64,000 bases of DNA, from contig NW_004955426.1 of NCBI RefSeq assembly GCF_000276665.1, positions 26,639,836-26,703,835 on the forward strand, in the 5' to 3' direction. Made by a program: the position numbers and the translations under genes. This DNA is from Chinchilla lanigera (lineage: Eukaryota; Chordata; Mammalia; Rodentia; Chinchillidae). The notes beneath the pieces were generated by a model that did not search any database, was not told the origin of the DNA, and worked only from the letters and a program-made list of their open reading frames with translations. Shown one piece after another: positions 59,045 to 64,000 of this stretch (the first letter of the stretch is position 1; each line of letters begins with the position of its first letter).

Positions 59045-59140
59045 GCACTGGAGATGAAGCTCATTGGGAAAACACTTGCCTAGCATGCCCAAGGTTCTAG
59101 ATTGACTCTCCAGTAACATAGAGAAAATAAAAAAGCATCA
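59045..59140 (+). mobile_element. Diverged ID-type SINE
   Basis: Reads actggagatgaagctcattg, acttgcctagcatgcccaag and gactctccagtaaca before an A-rich tail. It matches the ID layout with more substitutions than the other copies, so it is older. Confidence 0.75.
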
Positions 59141-61309
59141 TATTATGTCACAGAGACAGGAGGCAATTTAATGAGCTTTAAAACCCTCTCAGATTCAAAT
59201 TTATTGTTTAGTATAGCACTTCGATTTTCAATATTAGACCTATTTTTAACATAATATAAATGTTGTATAAAGCTATATTAATATTTTGTACATGAACTCT
59301 AATAAGTATATTTTCACTACATAAAATGTACTTTTATATTTAAAGAAAAACTGTGGTGAAGTATGGCTAATTTCCTTAAAGCAAGTAAAAGTATCTTCCT
59401 GAGGCAAAATCAGTAGTGAAAGTGTGTGGGGACAGAAGCATCTCTTCTCTTTGAAAAGACTTGATGAAAGGTACTTTCTAACATCCTAGGCCTTTGGACA
59501 GCACCTCCTGGAATTGTCCAGCACTGTTGTCCACAGCCTCCATCACCTTGTTTCAGAACAGTGCAGGTACTGCCTTGTCAAATGCACTGTTTTTCTCTTC
59601 TCTATTGTTCATGGGTTTTCATGAATGCAGATGTTGTCAAAGGAAACCAAAGTCATATCCTGCCTCTACTGACATGTCTGTAGATTTATACTATGAACAT
59701 ACACTATTATTTCATGTACTGTTACCTGTTTATAAATCTATACCTCTTTACCCAAAGCTTTTCTCACCCTTATAGGACTGGCATTCCCTATTTTTCATGT
59801 ATGACTTGTATCAGGTATACTATACTTCTTAGACCATTTTCCAGGTATGATTTATCCAGAAAAATCAGTGAAAGTGAAGCTAAATTTATAAGAACAAGAG
59901 TTTTCAATTCATTGGGATTTCTTTTTGTATTGATGATTTAGGAGAAAAAGGCAAATTGTCAGAAAAATAAACATTATATCAGTAATTGATTTTAATTATT
60001 TAAGGTGTCTTCTTTCCCATTTAATGGTGTGATGTAGAAAACATCAAGTAATCAGCAACTCTGGGATGTGAATCCAATTCTGTCTATAATTAGCTTCATG
60101 GTAATAGGCAGAAACTCCTAACTTCTTTAAGCTTATTTATTAATAAAGCTTTTCAGAGAAAAAGTCTAATCTACCCAATTCAACTCAAATTATGTTTTGT
60201 TGTTTTATAGATACAGATGTGGCACTCTGAAAAGGGATTCCCTCATGTCATACGCTGCCTGCAGGACTTTGCAGTAGCCCTGCTCCTAAGCTTTGTTTCC
60301 TTGCTGGCTGACTTGTTTATTTTAATCAGTAACCATGATGATGGCAAGGAACAGAGGCTAACCAAATGTGCAGAGGTTGCAAAGCTGTGGATAGCTAATC
60401 TGTTGAACGGTAAACATAGGATTAATATCTTGATAGCCTACACTATCAGCCTACCACTGACCAAACTAACAATATACAATTTGATAGGGATAAATGTAAA
60501 ATCCAGTGTCTGTTTTCTTAAACTTAGCTTTCCAAAGGAGATAAATAGGAGCACTAGCTTATAGCAATGATGCTTGAAGATATTTAGGTCATTGCAAACT
60601 TGAGGTAGCTAAACTATTGTGATGTCCCCACCACCAAAGCAAACTAGAAAAATTACCTTCAGAGCAGAGGATGGCCAAGAGCATGGAAACCACCAGTCCT
60701 CTCTGGTCTCTGCACTGGCCAATGCCAATCTAGATTGGCATTATCTGGTGAGTTCCAGACCTCATGACTTAAGGACACTGATAACAAATCTGAACAAATG
60801 GTGTTAACAGTAAAGACTATTGAAATAATGGGAAAACAAAAGTAGATGTTTAGTCTGAGCATGATGGTGAAGGAGCAATAGCAAGTGGCTATTAATGATG
60901 GTCAACCCAATCTTCTTAGAATTAGCAGGTAACGACTTAGGCAGAATTAGTCATATATACATGAATAAGTCTGATATCTGAATATACATGAATAATTCTG
61001 AGATCTGACATATACACATATAGATATACACATATATACGTATATGTAATATCAGATTTAGAGTTTAAAAACAGGTATTCATGGTACTCTAAATATTTCT
61101 TTTAGAATCTACAGAATTAAAACAATGATTCTTTCAGCTCAACAAGATTGAGTTTCTCCTTTGACCTAGTATTTTCTAATGTCTCTGGTATTTCTTTCTT
61201 TATGTAAGGAAATCTGGCTTGAATTTTGGCTCTACCATCATTTGGCTCTACCAGTGTTAAGGCTCCGACTCAGAAACTTACTCCCCATTCTGTATTCTTA
61301 AAAAATAAT
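59141..61309. other. GHR: Intron 2 sequence without recognised genes
   Basis: A 115-codon frame at 60217-60564 has no recognisable domain. Near 60955-61010 a phrase (atatacatgaataa-tctga) is repeated. Possible MIR debris lies near 60060-60150. Confidence 0.45.
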
Positions 61310-61910
61310 CAGGAAATAAAAATTATATATATTCATGAGGTACAACATGATATTTATTATCTGTACACATTATGGAGTGAATAAGTCAAACTAACATTTC
61401 ACATACTTTTTGTAGTGAGCACACTTAAAATTTAATTTTTGCAATTTGCAAACATATACGTTGTGGTTTTTTTTTGTTTGTTTGTTTTGTTTTTTTGTTT
61501 TTTTGGTTTTTCTCCGGTACCAGGAACCGAACTCATGACCTTGCGCTTGCCAGGCAAGTGCTTTTGCCGCTGAGCTAAATCCCCAGCCCTATACGTTGTT
61601 ATTAACTGTAGTCGCCATGCTGCATAACAAACTTCTCGGCTTATTCTTCCCATCTAACTGTACCTTTCCACCGCTTGACCAGCTGCACATTTGCCCATCC
61701 TACTGCCCCAGGCTGTCACCCTTCCTCTCTCTGCTTCATGAGTTCAGTTTTCTTTAGATTCTCTGTATAAGTGAAATCAAGAGGTGTTTATTTTTATTTG
61801 GCTTATTTCAAGTAGCATAATATCCTCCAGGTTCGTCTGTGTTTTGCCCACAACAGAATTTCTTTATTTTATAAAGCTGAAAAGTATAGTATTTTTCCAT
61901 TCATCTTTGT
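61310..61910 (-). mobile_element. Old LINE-1 (L1M-like) fragment split by an ID SINE
   Basis: Antisense L1M-like sequence (gaggtacaacatgatattta, then ggcttatttcaagtagcata and atcctccaggttcgtctgtg) on both sides of the ID SINE at 61465-61589. It is the same type as the fragment at 51230-51835. Confidence 0.78.
61465..61589 (-). mobile_element. ID-type SINE
   Basis: Minus-strand ID with a T-rich, TTTG-interrupted tail, the body cttgcgcttgccaggcaagt and the end gctgagctaaatccccagcc. A perfect 10-bp duplication, tatacgttgt, flanks it at 61455-61464 and 61590-61599. Retained CpG sites suggest a young copy. Confidence 0.93.
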
Positions 61911-63007
61911 TCAGAAAGACATGAGAATTAAATGAGATAGCATGTGAAGTACTGGCATAGTTACCTGTAAGAGATTTTTTACTATAGGCTAATCTGTTTA
62001 TTTTCTCATCAAGAAAGGAAGAACAAGGACAGTAGATTATTCTTACAGGAAAATACTTTAAGCCACTTGCAATCCAAAAATAGAATGAGCTGCTGCATCA
62101 GGTAGGGTTGGGTTAGAGGGTGGGTATGCAGTGCTGACCTGCTAGGACAATCTGGTACCTATCCTTGCCCAAGCACATTATATAATGATTGTTTTGATTT
62201 TACACAGTGGGTGTCCATATAAAATTTCCTTTGAACAAATAATTCAGCAAATTTTAAAAAGGCAGAAGGTCAATGGCAGAATGACCCCTAAGGTTTTTTC
62301 CTTTTCCCTGATCTCTGCACTCTGCATTCTTGGAATTGATATTCTCTGTGATATGTGAGCTACTGGGAGGCACTGAACTGTACAGAGATCTACATGTGTC
62401 ACTCTACTATACCTACTCAGGGAAAAAATTTATAAGCAATAGAAAAATTTTCAATTCTGACAGACAAAAGGGACTTCTGGCTACATTTTTATATGTGATT
62501 ACAGTGCCATTATCGTATGTCTGCTCACCCATGCTCATGTATGGTTTTCTCAATGACAAAGATGCAGTTAATTGACAGTATTTTGATTCTGAGACATCTT
62601 AAAAATCCACCTAGTCTCTCGTGGTGTTTCTCTAGGGGCTATAATCATAAAGAAGAGCCGAACTTGTACATTTTCTAAAGGAGCTCAGACAATGAATTCA
62701 TTCTCTTGAAATGCATAGCTGTGCCTAGGTGCTTGTTACACCCAAGTACTTTTTCTGAAGAAACAGGGTTGGCATACCAGACTTTCATCTTTGGTCAGAG
62801 ATTAAAAATCAAACCATGAACTTGCTATTCACATGATTTTTAGTTAGTTTGCATGTATTTGAGGAAGACGCCTCACTACAATAAGTAGTTTTATATGGTA
62901 TACTATGTATTTTCATATAGTACACACTTAATCCAAACAATCTTTTTGGCAACAGCTCACAAAATATATGGCTACAATAGATTCAGAGACCAAGGGTATA
63001 GATGAGA
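61911..63007. other. GHR: Intron 2 sequence without recognised features
   Basis: Unique-looking sequence between the split L1M-like fragment and the MER20. No gene or RNA seen. Confidence 0.45.
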
Positions 63008-63207
63008 ATTTTCAACTTTGGAATGTTGACGTTTTAGGTTGATTGATTTTCTAAGATAGAAGGTGTTCTGTACATTGTAGCATGTTTAACAGATCCAAGA
63101 CCTCTACCCCCGTGATATCAGTGCAACCCTTCCTCAGCTGTGACACCTAGGATGTCTCCAGATATTTTGAGGTTTCTGCTGAGACCTTCCATTTAGAACC
63201 ATTGGCT
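63008..63207 (-). mobile_element. MER20 hAT DNA transposon
   Basis: Antisense MER20 order: tttcaactttggaatgttga, ttgtagcatgtttaacagat, ccaagacctctacccccgtg, cctcagctgtgacacctagg, atgtctccagatattttgag, tagaaccattgg. Essentially full length (about 200 bp), in GHR intron 2. Confidence 0.82.
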
Positions 63208-63940
63208 TAGATCCAGTGACTACATGTTGAACTGACTGTGTCCAAATTGCTGTGGGAAGCAAATTAGACAAAAAATGTTTAAGTACTTTTAAAAGTAAAA
63301 CATATTTATACTTATATTTATTTACAGTATAATACTTTAACTGGTTCATGTGTTCATGCATTCATCTGAAACAGTTTGAGCCAGTACTGGGGGCCCATAA
63401 GTCAGTTAACCTTTGAGAGGCTTAAAGATTTCTACAAAAACAAAGAGAGAAGACAAAAGAGATCATGTGAGATGTGATATAGTGAATGTATATTTATAAG
63501 ATGCATAAAGTGTTGTAGTAGCCCCCAAAAATGTAAAGACTATCTGTGAGCCAGGCCATAGGAAAGCAGTTGAACCATATATAGGGCTGAAGCTATGGGT
63601 AGCAATTAGCAACTGACCAATTATGACTAATGTTCTTTCATACAAAGCCATGTATCCATGGCATTTTGCCAGAGGTATTTAAAGTGTATGCTGACAGTCA
63701 CTGTCTAGCACAGCTTAAAGTATTCTTTTTCAGTGCCTCACTTAAACTGGTATCAAATCTGAATGAGCAACTTCAGGCTTGAAGCTGTCACAGACAGCTG
63801 TTATTTTCTCCTGTCTTTTAAAAAAGAAATCTTGTTCAATGATAACAAACAAAAATAATTAAAAAAAAAACAAACAAAATTCAAGCCAGATTTCCTTACA
63901 TAAAGAAAGAATTATCAGAGACATTAGAAAATAATACTAG

Positions 63941-64000
63941 GGGCTGGGAATTTATCTCAGTGGCAAAAGCGCCTGCCTGGCAAGCGCAAGGTCGTGAGTT
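63941..64000 (+). mobile_element. ID-type SINE, cut by the window edge
   Basis: Starts ggggctgggaatttatctca and continues with gcctgcctggcaagcgcaag. It has the usual ID head and A/B-box region; the A-tail lies beyond the window. Its CpGs are intact. Confidence 0.92.

Larger units (their letters stand above)
49816..64000 (+). other. GHR: GHR intron 2, 5' part
   Basis: It starts at the donor of exon 2 and runs off the right edge. Exon 3 is not in the window; intron 2 of mammalian GHR is known to be very long. It contains old L1M-type fragments, a MER20, MIR and ID SINEs, and one unexplained CpG-richer segment, each listed separately. Confidence 0.8.

Noticed and set aside
60217..60564. 115-codon frame in intron 2
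   Set aside because: No domain, no splice-site pattern matching GHR exon 3 (which should encode the start of the mature ectodomain), and no poly-A or target duplication.
1..64000. CRISPR arrays, phage or bacterial operons
   Set aside because: No regularly spaced repeats with unique spacers and no bacterial gene density; all tandem repeats are microsatellites, LINE-derived or two-copy duplications.

Overview
This window looks like nuclear DNA from a placental mammal, almost certainly a rodent that is not a mouse or rat. It is AT-rich, intron-like and full of interspersed repeats. The rodent assignment rests on many ID-type SINEs (tRNA-Ala-like, about 75 bp body plus A-tail) and B1-like (7SL-derived) SINEs. 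The one coding exon reads MDLWQLLLIL, closer to the human growth hormone receptor leader than to the mouse leader as I remember it. A castorimorph such as beaver is my best guess from the ID consensus, but that is inference.

One real gene segment is visible: exon 2 of the growth hormone receptor gene GHR, plus strand, 49735-49815. It has 11 bases of 5' UTR, the ATG at 49746, 70 coding bases giving the signal peptide and first mature residues, and good splice sites at both ends. Everything to the left should therefore be the intron (or introns) between the alternative 5' non-coding first exons and exon 2. Everything to the right is the start of intron 2. I could not identify any alternative non-coding first exon, and no CpG island is visible.

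Left to right: 0-5 kb holds a B1, a two-copy 178-bp tandem repeat, an L2 3' end, a long TTTC microsatellite and an MaLR-like LTR. 5-16 kb is mostly unique sequence with a MIR, two L2 ends, an ID SINE and two short L1 3' UTR scraps. 16.9-18.8 kb is a 5'-truncated minus-strand LINE-1. 19-37 kb is unique sequence sprinkled with B1 and ID SINEs, an MLT-like LTR, a MER5A-like hAT element split by a B1, and a second hAT fossil. 37.5-43.7 kb is a nearly complete plus-strand LINE-1 with both ORFs broken, flanked by a 13-bp target-site duplication and carrying two younger ID SINEs. 43.9-45.1 kb holds a B1, another hAT scrap and a DNA-transposon fossil with a CA microsatellite. Then come GHR exon 2 and intron 2, which contains two old L1M-type fragments (one split by an ID SINE), a MER20 and an ID SINE cut by the window end.

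No RNA gene, CRISPR array, operon or bacterial or phage feature was seen. I found no convincing new biological system. The most informative structures are the LINE-1 copies (tandem 3' UTR units and internal duplications), the nested insertions that give a relative age order, and an unexplained CpG-richer stretch at about 55.0-57.1 kb in intron 2.
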